From positions 806,001-870,000 of the forward strand of contig JBCAML010000020.1 in the NCBI GenBank assembly GCA_038503075.1: a stretch of DNA of 64,000 nucleotides. Direction: 5' to 3'. The position numbers and the translations under genes are program-made. Origin of the DNA: Gyromitra esculenta (Eukaryota > Ascomycota > Pezizomycetes > Pezizales > Discinaceae). Below the pieces are notes generated by a model that saw only the letters and a list, made by a program, of their open reading frames with translations, ran no database searches and was not told the DNA's origin. Below, one piece after another: positions 34,382 through 43,849 of the stretch. Numbering within the stretch: position 1 is the first letter of the stretch; each line of letters opens with the position of its first letter.

Positions 34382-36022
34382 CTAATTATTACATCTTGGC
34401 TTTTCCTGCCTCATACCCTTTTGCCTTTCCCTCTTTGCTTCTCGTAGCTCAGCTCTATGACTCTTTCTATCCTTTTTTTTCTTTGCCAATCCTTTTTCCA
34501 TTCTCTTTTTCCCTTTACTCCTACCATACTTTTGATTTCCTACCTTTTCATTGTATCGATCAAGTTTGTCAAAATTGCCTTTTGCAGTAAAAAGATCAAT
34601 AGAGTTCCTTGTCCCCTCTGTGATCTCTGTCACCTTGTGAGCAATTAGAGTTCCCAAAAACATAAAGCATTCACCAACGCCAACCTGAATCTTCATTTTC
34701 AGTTGCCATAAAACCAAATCTCCACCTTTGAATCCTGTCCCATATGGTGCCATTGCATTAAAACAAGTAGGCAGGTCCATCCAATCCTGATGTGTAGCTG
34801 ATACATCACCTTGCTGCCCTCTATTGATACAAACCCCATGCCAAGCACCTGCAGCAGGTGTTAATGCCTTCCCCGCTTTGGTTTTGTATGTTGCCATATG
34901 TTTAACAACAGGGCCTGTGAACTTCACCCACTGTTCTGGTGCTTGCATTCTCAGTTTGTAGGAGATTGCCTCAAATAGTTCCTGATTTTCCTTCAACCAT
35001 TTATCAGCAATAGGCTGATCCCTTTTTGTCTCTGTTGTCTCCATCATTCTCTTATTGTAATGAGCCCACACACCATAATGCCTTGTGTCGTATACACCCC
35101 GTGCAAGTGGATCTCCACCTCCCCCCTGTTTCCTGTTAGTGCGATCAGGCAGCAATGCATCAGATTCTGTCAAAGTTTGCACCTGTGATTTTGCAAGCTT
35201 GAATCTGTATCCCAATAAAACTCCTTCCTGATCACGGACTTCCAAATCTCCCATGCTAGAAGGGTAGAATGCAAAGGTATGAATGGCTTCTGTGTGCTCT
35301 GTGATGCTTGCCATCAACTTTTGTTCTCCATGATACTTTTCTTTCAAAAGTGTGTAAGAAATTGGAGAGCGAACAACAAAAATATTTTGGATCGCTTTCC
35401 ATGACTGGTAGATGGTAGTAACTTCTGTCTCAACAGTGCTGCCCTTAGGAATTTGATATGGGAAGTTGCTGTATTTGAATGCTTTGCTGTCCATCAAGTG
35501 ACGGATTCTGGATAGTGTATCATTCGAAGCGGAAGCGGAAAGGGATTTGGAAGCGGAGGCGGAGGCGAGAGCGGAAGCGGAAGCTACGGAAGCGGAAAGA
35601 GATTTGGAAGCGGAGGCGGAGGCGAGAGCGGAAGCGGAAGCTACGGAAGCGGAAAGGGATTTGGAAGCGGAGGTTGAGGCGGAGGCGGAAGCGGAGGCGG
35701 AAGCGGAACCTATGGAAGCGGAAGTGGAAGTGGAAGTGGAAGCGGAAGCGGAAGTGGGGGTGGAGGCGGAGGCGGGAGAAGTGGAAGAGGTGGAAGCGGG
35801 GGTGGAGGCAGTAGAAGTGGAGGAAGTTGAAGCAGAGGCTGAGGCGGAAGCGGAAGCAGGAGCAGTGGAAGAGGAAGCGGAGGCGGAAGCGGAGGCGGAG
35901 GTGGAAGCGGAAGCTGTGGAAGCGGGAGCTGTGGAAGCAGGAGCTGTGGAAGCTGGAGCTGTGGACGCGGGAGCTGTGGAAGTGGGAGCTGTGGAAGCGG
36001 AAGCGGAAGCGGAAAAAGGCAT
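34382..36022 (-). CDS. 2-oxoglutarate/Fe(II) dioxygenase-like protein, Helitron cargo
   Basis: An intact 546-aa single-exon frame. Residues 1 to about 170 are low-complexity Ala/Ser/Thr (SASASAS). The C-terminal part contains a double-stranded beta-helix dioxygenase signature: the HxD iron pair H411-Q-D413 in ATHQDWMD, then GTGFKGGDLVLW, the third iron ligand H462 in IAHKV, and R472 in EGTRNSIDLF, the expected 2-oxoglutarate-binding arginine ten residues on. The tail is strongly basic (KKKKDRKSHR). The spacing resembles the TET/JBP-like dioxygenases that are expanded in fungi and linked there with KDZ transposons; family members oxidise modified bases in DNA. Which substrate this protein has is unknown. 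The gene lies convergent to the Rep-helicase gene and upstream of the Helitron 3' end. It could also be an AlkB- or prolyl-hydroxylase-like enzyme. Confidence 0.75.
   Translation of the reverse strand: MPFSASASASTAPTSTAPASTAPASTAPASTAPASTASASTSASASASASSSTAPASASASASASTSSTSTASTPASTSSTSPASASTPTSASASTSTSTSASIGSASASASASASTSASKSLSASVASASALASASASKSLSASVASASALASASASKSLSASASNDTLSRIRHLMDSKAFKYSNFPYQIPKGSTVETEVTTIYQSWKAIQNIFVVRSPISYTLLKEKYHGEQKLMASITEHTEAIHTFAFYPSSMGDLEVRDQEGVLLGYRFKLAKSQVQTLTESDALLPDRTNRKQGGGGDPLARGVYDTRHYGVWAHYNKRMMETTETKRDQPIADKWLKENQELFEAISYKLRMQAPEQWVKFTGPVVKHMATYKTKAGKALTPAAGAWHGVCINRGQQGDVSATHQDWMDLPTCFNAMAPYGTGFKGGDLVLWQLKMKIQVGVGECFMFLGTLIAHKVTEITEGTRNSIDLFTAKGNFDKLDRYNEKVGNQKYGRSKGKKRMEKGLAKKKKDRKSHRAELREAKRERQKGMRQEKPRCNN
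35525..36010. repeat. GGAAGC/GGAGGC hexanucleotide-type tract
   Basis: About 490 bp made of GGAAGC, GGAGGC and GGAAGT units encode the Ala/Ser N-terminus of the dioxygenase-like protein on the minus strand. The plus strand is almost purely purine with scattered C. Within it a stretch of about 63 bp (AGCGGAAAGRGATTTGGAAGC) is tandemly duplicated near 35535-35670, showing expansion by slippage. Length probably varies between copies. Confidence 0.75.
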
Positions 36023-36359
36023 TTTAAATCTATTGGTCTCCTGTCAGCTTAATGCTGATGGTTGAATGCGGTATTGATGAGTAGCGAGTTTTTGCATGTT
36101 TGCCTCCTGCGAGAGGGTTCTTTGCCTTGACCTTGTGCACAGGAATTTTACCCTCTTTATTGAGCAGCGAGAAGTGGGGCCGGGAAGCCTTACACCCAGG
36201 CGGACCGTATTGCCACGCGTCACCGTCAAAAATTGACGTTGTAGTAGCCAGGTCCCTGACCAACAGTACGTATACCATTGGCGCGGTCATAGGAATTCTC
36301 AACTAGCTTGCTACACAAAGAACGCGAATGGAACTAGTACCAAGGCCGAAGCCAAAGCC
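36023..36359. other. 5' flank of the dioxygenase-like gene
   Basis: No supported coding region. A minus-strand frame at 36302-36030 is open for 90 codons but has no recognisable motif. The promoter of the dioxygenase-like gene should lie here. Confidence 0.35.
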
Positions 36360-36875
36360 ATACAGGGACAGGGACAGGGACAGGAAAGAGGTTGCGAGCG
36401 AAGAAACTGACAGGAGAACGTTAAACGAACCTTGAAGTATAATAAAAGCAGTTGGTAGGCAGAGAATAGAAGGCAGGCGGAGCGCGGTAGGCAGGCGGAG
36501 CGTTGTAGGCAGGCAGGCTGAGAGTCGTTTGGTGGGAACTGTGGGGTTAAGGTTTTGGGGTGGGCTGCTCGACCAGAGTGCTTGGGCGGGGGCTGCTTGG
36601 GCGGGGGCTGCTCGGGCGGAGGCTGCTCGGGCGGGGGCTGCTAGGGTGGGGGGAAGCTGGCAGTCGAGAGCTGCTCAGGCGGGGGCTGCTTGGGCGGGGA
36701 GAAGCTGGCAGTCGAGAGCTGCTCGGGCGGGGGCTGCTCGGGCGGGGGCTGCTAGGGCGGGGGCTGCTCGGGCAGGGGCTGCTTGGGCGGGGAGAAGCTG
36801 GCAGTCGAGAGCTGCTCGGGCGGGTGCTGCTTGGGTGGGGGCTGCTTGGGCGGAGGCTGCTCGGGCGGGGGCTGT
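36360..36875. repeat. G-rich minisatellites near the Helitron 3' end
   Basis: Three blocks: GGGACA repeats at about 36363-36388, AGGCAGGCGGAGCG repeats at about 36470-36525, and a 15-bp unit GGGCGGGGGCTGCTC repeated about 18 times at 36585-36870, with three copies of an insert (GGGAAGCTGGCAGTCGAGAG type). The plus strand has many G3-5 runs and could form quadruplexes. Confidence 0.75.
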
Positions 36876-37027
36876 TAGAGAAGAGCTTGAGGCGTAGGAG
36901 AAAAGCTTTGGATCGAGAGTTGATGGGCGGGCATAAGATGTGGTGATGTATAGGCGAGGTGTTGACTTCGTTAGGTGTGGCTGGAGCAAACAGAAAATCG
37001 AAGGACGGGTAACATGCCAAGGATAGT

Positions 37028-37075
37028 TACCCTGCCCTGGCCCAGCGGTCCCACAAATAGGGTATCAAAAACTAG
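37028..37075 (+). other. Helitron 3' terminus: hairpin plus CTAG
   Basis: TACCCT (37028-37033) pairs with AGGGTA (37059-37064) around a 25-nt GC-rich loop, followed after 7 nt by CTAG (37072-37075) and host T. A hairpin about 11 nt before a CTRR end is the standard Helitron terminator. The loop is longer than usual. Confidence 0.65.
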
Positions 37076-37078
37076 TTT

Positions 37079-38772
37079 CCTCAATAATTTTCTTGTCCGG
37101 ATCAAAGTGGATAAGAATGGGAGCAGTGGTAAAGGCATATTTAAGATTTTCGAAGGCTATATCCGCCTCAACGGTCCATTCAAATATGATTCCTTTCTTT
37201 GTGAGTGCTGTGAGGGGAGAGGCTAGCTTGGAGAATCCCAGGATGAACCGACGGTAGAAATTGGCGAAACCTAAGAAGGCTTGGACATCATTTACGCTCT
37301 TTGGTGTTCCCCACTCTCGGACGGCTTTGAGTTTCTCTTCGTCCATTTTAATGCCACCAGGGGTGAGGATGAGCCCTAAGTACTTAGTTGTCTGTACTTC
37401 GAACTCACATTTCTCCGGCTTAAGCAGGATGTTATTGTCCTTGAGTGTCTGGAGTACCTTCCGTACATGAGTCTGGTGTTCCGCAAATGTATCACTGTAA
37501 ATCAGAATATCATCCAGGTAAGCCATACAGAATATATCCAAATATTCAGTAAGACAGTCATTTACGAATCGCTGGAAGGTTCCGGGCGTATTGGTTAAGC
37601 CAAATGGCATGACTTGGTACTCATATAGGCCGTAGCGGGTACGGAAGGCCGTTTTCCACTCATCTCCTTCTGCAATGCGTACTTGATGATAGCCGTCTCG
37701 AAGGTCTAGTTTGGTATACCATTGTGCTTTGGCTAATCGATCTAGTGTTTCTCTGATAAGTGGGGAGGTATATCGATCTTTGACAGTAATTGCATTTAGG
37801 CCCCGATAGTCCACGCAGAGTCTTAAGGAGCCGTCAGCTTTCTTTACAAAGAGGACGGGGGATCCGGCAGGGGAAGAGCTGGCGCGAATGAAGCCCTTCT
37901 CTAAATTATCCTCAATGTACTTTTTGAGGACAATGAGTTCTTCTCGGGACATTCCATAGAGGGGGCCGAACGGCGCGTCTTTCCCTTCCATTAGCTGTAT
38001 TTTGTGATCATACGAGCGTCGTGGAGGTAAGCCTTGAGCTTTGCTTTTATCAAACATATCCAGAAATTCATGGTACTTGGCAGGTATCCTTGCTTTCCAT
38101 TCTTCTTTGCTGGTCTTTTTCTCTAGGATTTTGTTAATCTCGTAGAGGGACATGGCATAGGCTTGAGAAGAGCGTTTTCGGGTGAGAGTCATGAAACTGG
38201 CAGCGCCAATGAATGATAAGTTTAATCTGGGAGGAGTGGGGATCGAGGGTATTGATACGGGGGGTAGGTGAGGGGCACAACGGGTGGTGCAGAGTTTAGA
38301 GTTAAACTCAATGCGTTTATCGGCGAAGTGAAGGTGGACATCATGGTGGTTCATCCAGGGGATTCCTAACACTAGGGGATAGTGTCCAAGTTGTGTAACA
38401 AAGCAGGGGGCTTGTTCTTGATGCTGTTGGATGGACAAGTTAATTTTGGTGATGTGAGTAATGTCTCCTGAGGCAACTGGGCGGCCATCGATTACTTCAA
38501 GTTGTCTGGGTATTTTTAGAGGAGAAAGTGGAAGGGAGTGGTGACTCGCAAAATTCTTGTCGATGAATGCGAATCCAGAGGCTCCAGTGTCTAGTAAAGC
38601 ATGTGTTTTGATGATTTTATTATTATGGGAAATATCGCACGAAACTACAAAATGTTCCCCATTTAACTGATCCTCCAAGCTTATACTAGAGACTGAAAAC
38701 CCGGAAATTGAAAACGCAGACAAAGAAGAAGAAATTGGAACCAAGGCAGGGTCACTGGTCAGCCTTGGTTGA
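37079..38772 (-). pseudogene. pol: O pol: protease and RT, cut by the Helitron
   Basis: The minus-strand frame enters from the frameshift site and stays open to 37079. It contains protease (LLDTGAS), and RT with VDYRGLNAI, FGLTNTPGTF and the catalytic YLDD, ending at FDPDKKIIEET, where the Helitron begins. No stop occurs in this part, unlike the RNase H fragment at 26737-27097. Comparison with E1 shows that about 45 percent of pol is here. Confidence 0.88.
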
Positions 38773-38783
38773 ACTAGTTTAAA
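38739..38783 (-). promoter_or_regulatory. -1 ribosomal frameshift signal of O gag-pol
   Basis: TTTAAAC at 38777-38783, gag TAG at 38774-38776, 6-nt spacer, 8-bp stem (38763-38770 with 38739-38746) and 16-nt loop. The stem sequence equals that of E1 but the loop (CTGACCAGTGACCCTG) is closer to that of E2. Confidence 0.85.
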
Positions 38784-40108
38784 GCCTCAACTGAGGCACT
38801 TGCGGATTCCAAAGCGAAAAACTGAGGGGGAAGAGGTGGTGGTGGTAGAGAGGAGGCCGGCGGTATGCGGCTGGCAGGTGGTGCAGTGAGAGCCCCTCTC
38901 ATTGTGGGTTTCTTTGGGGCGGAAGGGCAGTTGGCGTAGGAATGATCGGGGGCGGCGCAGAACATACATTTGCCTGTGGAACGGCGTTATTGTTTCTCTT
39001 CTTCCGATAGCTTCCTCCTGCCGTTGACCATGGTGTATCTTTGGTCCTGAGGGGGGCGAGAAAGGTTGCTGGTACGTCCGAAGGAGAGATCCATAGGAGC
39101 CAGGCCACCTGGTACGAACGATGAGGCGGGGACAAAAGGGGTCATTGCGTTAGTGGAGGCGTTGAACTGTCCCATGTTCTCTCGACTGTTTCCTCGTTTC
39201 TCTGCCTTGCGGGCTCGGATACGATTGTCCATTCGGGTGAGAACTAGAACCATGTCGTTGAGGGTTGCGGGTGTAGCGGCGGCGAAGACCATGGCTTCCT
39301 TTAGCTCTTCTGACATGCCATGTTCAAGAGCATCCATCTTCGAGTTTTCATCGAAGTTTAATTGTCCCATGATGCGCTGAAAATCTGCCAGGTAGGGAGA
39401 AAAGCCTCGTTTGCCCTGTCGGAGTTGATGTAGCTCTCGGCAGGCCGTGCCGGTGAGATCGGGGTCGCCAAAAGCGGTTTCCAGTGCGGAGATAAGGGCG
39501 GCGGCATTGGTCCAAGTAGTAAGGCCTGACGGAAGGACGGTGTGACGGACTTGTTCTAGAGCAGCTCCCTCCAGGCGATTGATGGTATAGAGAATCATCG
39601 TGTTTTCATCAGCGAATCTATCTCGGTTTACCGCGAGCTTGGAGCGCAGTTGGAGCACAAAACCGGGGAGTTTGCTTTGGGTTCCATCAAATTTCTCCGG
39701 GTCTGGCATACGCTCCGATCGATGAGTAACGGTGGCGGGGGGAGGTGTACTGGTGAGGTTTGGTGGAGCTGGAGGTGCTTGAGTGGCTTCACGAGCTTGA
39801 TTCCGTTCAAGACGTAATCGTTCGATGAGGGTTGAGGCGTCATTGACTCATTGGTCTTGTTGTTGGGCGTGGTGGTTGGCATTGTTTGCCTGGATCTGAG
39901 CGGTGTTGAGCTTTATCTCTAGCTCCTGTGTTCCTTCTTGTAGGACGTCGATCTGATCCTCAAGGGCCTGGTTGAGTTCCCGGAGTCGATTATACAACTC
40001 GACGGGGTCATCTCTATAGGCTTGGGTGAATGCTTCCTTTGTGGGGAAGCGTGGTGTGGCGACAGCGGCTCCTTCAGAGGAGGAGGCAGCGGGGGCGGGG
40101 GAGCTCAT
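38774..40108 (-). pseudogene. gag: O gag, two internal stops
   Basis: One reading frame of 445 codons from ATG at 40108 (SSPAPAASSSEGAAVATPRF) to the TAG at 38774. It has a coiled-coil-like N-terminus, capsid-like region and CCHC knuckle (CMFCAAPDHSYANC in the related copy; here MFCAAPDHSYANC preceded by a Cys). Two stops interrupt it: TGA after QQDQ near 39848, where relatives have Arg (CGA to TGA), and TAA after EEEKQ near 38987, where relatives have Trp. The length equals that of E2 gag, so there is no indel. Confidence 0.85.
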
Positions 40109-40151
40109 TGTTACTTCGTCATAGGAGGTGTAGATGGGAAAAGCAATGTAA

Positions 40152-40571
40152 TCTCACGGTTTGATCCCTCGTTAAGCCCTTCAGTATCCCTGAAGGTGAG
40201 CAGTGCTACTTAAGCGAGAGGCCAAGCAACAAGAGTCACGATGTTTCTACAGGTCCTACGAGGGTCTAACTCAAGGTGAGTTAAGTGCAAGGGTGTTCAC
40301 AGTGACAGCGACCGCGGAGATTCTGAGGTAGAATCGTAGTAGTATTTGAAAGAATACAGTAGAAGTAAAGTAAGAATGTTGCTTAAAGAAAGAAGAAGAA
40401 GAAAACATAAGCGAAGAAAATCCATCTCTTAAATACCCCGCTTTTCAACCATTATGACTCATAGCCAAGAAATAACCAAAGACAAACGAAACACAAAGAC
40501 ATTGTATCCTTAACCGAAACCACAACCCCTTGCAAGATCCTTGACCCGATTATTTCTTTGTATCCATGAAA
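40152..40571 (-). repeat. 5' LTR of O (family C)
   Basis: This 420-bp LTR runs from TCTCACGG to CCATGAAA on the plus strand and is followed by the target duplication ACAGG (40572-40576), whose partner precedes 12479. The internal hairpin block CCCTTCAGTATCCCTGAAGG is near 40178. Confidence 0.85.
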
Positions 40572-40576
40572 ACAGG

Positions 40577-41404
40577 ACATTACTCATATCAGCAAAAACA
40601 ACTCTGAGCGTGGGCGCATGGGCAAGCGTCCAGATGCACTCCTAAAATCTTGCATGTTTATGTGTGTTTAGCAAAGGTCTTGGGGTTGGGCGGGGCGAAA
40701 ATATTGGCCTCTGCCCCGCCCGTCAAGGCAATCATTGGCGGGGCCCCATCAAATAACATATGTTTATTTAGGTTAATGGGGAGGAGAATTTACTTTCACT
40801 GCACCCTGATGGTGTGCACAGACCGCCCCACCCCAATGGGGTGGAGTGGGGCATCAGTAAAAAAACCGATTGTCACTCAGGCTGCCTGATGCATCAGGCG
40901 GCTGAGGTGCTTGGGGCGGAATGCAGTCCACCTGTAAAGAATTATTTCCTTCCTCAGCTCCAGGAGCATCTGAATCATCGGGAGGCATAGGAGACTCCTG
41001 GAGAATATGTGCCTACCTGGAGGAGGGGATGGTTATCCTCATCCACCTGAAGACCCTGGGAGTCCCCAGCACCCTTTCCATAAGTCTCCATGGAGATGTT
41101 AAGGTTCCTCCAGGTGCCTCCATAATGTGCAAGTAATTACTTGATATCCTGGGGAGCTTCATGGAGAGGGTCACAAAGCGTTATATTCAGGTCCGATCTA
41201 GGTCAATCACACTGTCACGTGGCTTATTTGGGATAGTGGATTTTTTTTGTTTCACGAAAATGTTTATTACTAGTCTATATGCTCTATGTACAACGTATAT
41301 AATCTAATCAACCCAATATAGCTCTTCCACTGGATCCTGCCTATCCCACGATTCTGCCTATCCCACGGTCCTCCCCATCTCACGATCGTGGTAGCGCTTG
41401 GGGC
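40577..41404. other. Gene-free, with GC-rich inverted motifs
   Basis: No coding support. Short GC-rich inverted motifs occur (GGGGCGGGGC and GCCCCGCCC at about 40690-40720; CCTCCAGG/CCTGGAGG forms at 40995-41115). These resemble the 44280-44510 stretch, which also has CCTGGAGG and CTCCAGGAGG. They are possibly remnants of the same repeat. Confidence 0.4.
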
Positions 41405-41683
41405 TCAGGGTTTGAGAGCTTTTTATGTAACGCGCTCCTAGGTGAGCGTAGGGGGTAGGGAGGTGTCTCTTCGGCAGTTAGCGAGCTGTTGGTATAGGGG
41501 TTCCTTAATTGAGCTTTAGCGAGGTCAGGAGCTCGTCTATATGGCAGCAGCAAGCAGCCAAAGCAGGAGCTCCCAGGCGTGTTCTAGTTGGGGGTAGGAA
41601 GCTCTAGGGGGTAGGGAGTGCATCTCTTTGGCAGGCAGCAAGCAGTCAAAATAGGAGCTCCCTAGGCAGGCTCTAGGGGGTTG

Positions 41684-42136
41684 TCTCAAGGAGTGAGGTT
41701 TTGTCAAGCCTTTTGGTATCCCCAAAGGTGAGCAGTGCTACTTGAACAATCCCAAGTGAGAAGAAGTATACCGTGATTCCACAGGCTCTACATCTACAAA
41801 GAGTCAAGGTGACTCTGACAAGGGCACTACGTTGATGTAGTGGCGGGATCCGGATGTTATCCAAATCATGACAGCGAAGATGGACTACTGGAATCCAGGC
41901 TTGTATTTGGAGGATACAAGGAGAGTGACAAATAGAAGACGTTGCTTCAAGAGAAGAGAAGGAAAAGTACAACAAGAGAGGAAAACCCTTCGCTTATATA
42001 CCCACATTTCGACTCTTCAATGACAAACATATGACTCATGACAAAACAAGTCAACGGAAACAAAAGGAATATAGGTGAAACACGACAACCATGTATCCAT
42101 GTACCTAACCAACTAACGAAACATCCATCCATGAAA
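41684..42136 (-). repeat. Solo LTR family B in the minisatellite
   Basis: This 453-bp copy starts TCTCAAGG and ends CCATGAAA. The complement of the TATA stretch (CGCTTATATACCC) is near 41992. The flanking pentamers are GGTTG and GGTCA, which differ at two transition positions, so the target duplication is only tentative. Confidence 0.8.
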
Positions 42137-42773
42137 GGTCAGCAGGTGTCTCTTTAGTAGGCAACGAGCTATCGATATAGCAGCTTCCTAGGTAAGCTGT
42201 TGGAGGGTTGGGAGGCGTCTATATAGCAGTCTATAGAGCTCTCTCCTAGGAGCTTGCTAGGGGGAACAGGAGCGCGTTTATATGGCAGTCGGTGAGCAGT
42301 TGATACAGGAGCTCCCTAGGCAAGCACTAGAGGGGTAGGGAGCTCATCTATGTGGCAGGCAGCGAGCTGTCAATGTAGGAGCTCGCTAGGGGGGTTAGGA
42401 GCGCATCTATATGGCAGTCGGCAGGTAGTCACCATAGGAGCTCCCTAGGCAAGCACTAGGGGGTAGGGAGGCATCTATATAGCAGTCAGCGAGCTGTGAA
42501 TATAGGAGCTCCCTAGGTGAGCTATTGGGGAGTAGTGAGTGCGTCTATTTGGCAGGCAGCAATCAGTCAATGTAGGAGCTCACTAGGCAAACTCTCGAGG
42601 GGCAGGGAGCTCGTCTATATGGCTGGCAGCAAGCAGTCAATATAGGAGCCCTAGGAGCTCTCTATAGGGGTAGGGAGCGTGTCTCTTTGGCAGGCAGTGA
42701 GCTGTCCATATAGGAGCTTCTGAGGCGAGCTATAGGAGGGTAGGGAGGCGTCCCTTTGGCAGGCAGCGAGCTG

Positions 42774-43507
42774 TGTAATGGATCTACAATACCGTTACCT
42801 GCAGTGAAGCATAATAGTACCAGGCAAGCAGAGAGGTAGTAAGGATCAGCATGAGTGGTGTAGCTACCACATGTTAGAGGATACCTGCTATCCTGCTGTT
42901 CCGATGGAGTGGAACCAGCGAGAATAATATTAGCAAACAAGCCAATGATATATCTCCGGTGATACCAAACACAGGAAGCTCCTGTGGTGGCGTTCCCAAC
43001 CCATCTGTGCATATACTAACGGCCCAGAGTCACTGGTGCGGCAATAGGGAAACTATTAAGTGCAGGACACCTCACATGCAACAGTAGACTGATCAGCGCC
43101 GATTCCTGCATCCAGCATAGGCATGGCATGCAGCTGGCGGATCTAGAAGGTCTAACTGGACAGAACAACCGAGGAGTGCCTGAGACCACCGAAGTGATCA
43201 TTAGCTGAATCCTGAGGTGCCCTGCTCGCAATAGCTTGGCATGTTCTCAGGGCCTTGACGGGCCCCCAGCAGAGTAGAACAGAAAGAGGACGGCGAATCA
43301 GCAGCACTATAACGATAGTGCATGACCCCGCCACCTGTTGCTCTTCTTCCCAGTCTCATCAGACAGAATACTACTGAGTAGAGCCCTTAAGATTATTGAG
43401 TACTTTGCACGAAAATACTCTTAACATCTCAACCTGATTTAGTATTTGCAACGGCCGTATTCCTATACCTATTCCCACTACAGAGCAGTAGGACTACCCC
43501 CGTTACA
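42774..43507 (+). repeat. Solo LTR family D in the minisatellite
   Basis: This 734-bp LTR begins TGTAATGG and ends CCGTTACA, with target duplication AGCTG at 42769-42773 and 43508-43512. It is the LTR type of element F (58089-58825), in the same orientation. Confidence 0.9.
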
Positions 43508-43849
43508 AGCTGTCGATATAGGAGTTCACCAGGCGGGCTCTAGTGGTGTCAGGAGTTCGTCTATATAGCAGTCAGCAAGCACTGGATACAGGAGCTCCCT
43601 AGGCGAGCTTTAGGGTGATCAGGAGCATGTCTATATGGCAGTCAGCGAGGTCTCTATAGAACTGCCTATATAGAGGCTTCATAGGTGAGCTTTTGGAGGG
43701 GGTTTATATGGCAGCCAATAGAGCAGCTTCCTAGGGGGGTTTCGGGGTGCTGATGGGGACGAGGAAGGAAGAGTTCAGGGGTTGGAGCGAAGGGAGGCAT
43801 GACTAAATGCTCTAACTCCCGTGAGTTAGGGGTCTCTAGCGAGGGAATC

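Larger units (their letters stand above)
27098..37075 (+). mobile_element. 10-kb Helitron with dioxygenase cargo
   Basis: A single 10-kb block splits the O pol gene at the codons for EE-TDAS. Without it the flanks rejoin in frame as GCATCTGTTTCCTCAAT (plus strand), matching the related copies. No target duplication beyond one or two T is seen. The right end is CTAG followed by T, with a hairpin about 11 nt upstream, the classical Helitron 3' terminus. The left end has no TC, but starts in a palindrome (27098-27143). Contents: possible ssDNA-binding gene (28100-29347), Rep-helicase gene (29457-33780), 2OG-Fe(II) dioxygenase-like gene on the minus strand (34382-36022) and G-rich minisatellites near the 3' end. 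The T/T target and missing 5' TC recall Helitron-like variants. The exact ends are uncertain by 2 bp. Confidence 0.85.
12474..40576 (-). mobile_element. Outer Gypsy element O with all its nested insertions
   Basis: The left boundary LTR (12479) is preceded by ACAGG (12474-12478), and the right boundary LTR (ending 40571) is followed by ACAGG (40572-40576). The left half of the 12479 LTR is nearly identical to the matching half of the 40152-40571 LTR. I infer one minus-strand Gypsy element whose parts now lie at 40571-37079 (5' LTR, gag, protease, RT), 27097-26737 (RNase H), an unknown part of 21.9-19.97 kb (integrase/chromodomain), 19965-19790 (half of its 3' LTR) and 12479-12720 (other half). 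E1 was inserted in its 3' LTR, E2 in its pol gene, and a Helitron between RT and RNase H. The layering is inference from junctions; the 5-bp duplication is seen directly. Confidence 0.7.
41405..43745. repeat. Palindrome-rich minisatellite, ~60-70-bp unit
   Basis: A unit of about 60-70 bp built of GGAGCTCCCTAGG, then a TAGGGGGTAGGGAG stretch, then CGTCTATATGGCAG and CAGCGAGC recurs at least 15 times with divergence. It contains the self-complementary GGAGCTCC and CCTAGG. The array is split by a family B LTR (41684-42136) and a family D LTR (42774-43507) and ends near 43745. Unit length varies from about 59 to 70 bp. Confidence 0.75.

Noticed and set aside
35479..36065. Plus-strand frames rich in Glu/Ala or Arg/Lys over the dioxygenase N-terminus
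   Set aside because: They exist because the GGAAGC tract is open in every frame; the minus-strand frame continues into a conserved enzyme domain.
36529..37020. Long frames rich in Ala/Gly/Ser/Pro on both strands
   Set aside because: Translation of a G-rich 15-bp minisatellite; no start context or domain.
33481..37075. An APE-type endonuclease domain in the Helitron
   Set aside because: After the helicase motifs the protein ends at 33780, and no endonuclease motif is found in the rest.
41679..42141. GGTTG/GGTCA as target duplication of the LTR at 41684
   Set aside because: Two of five positions differ; it may be decayed but cannot be claimed.
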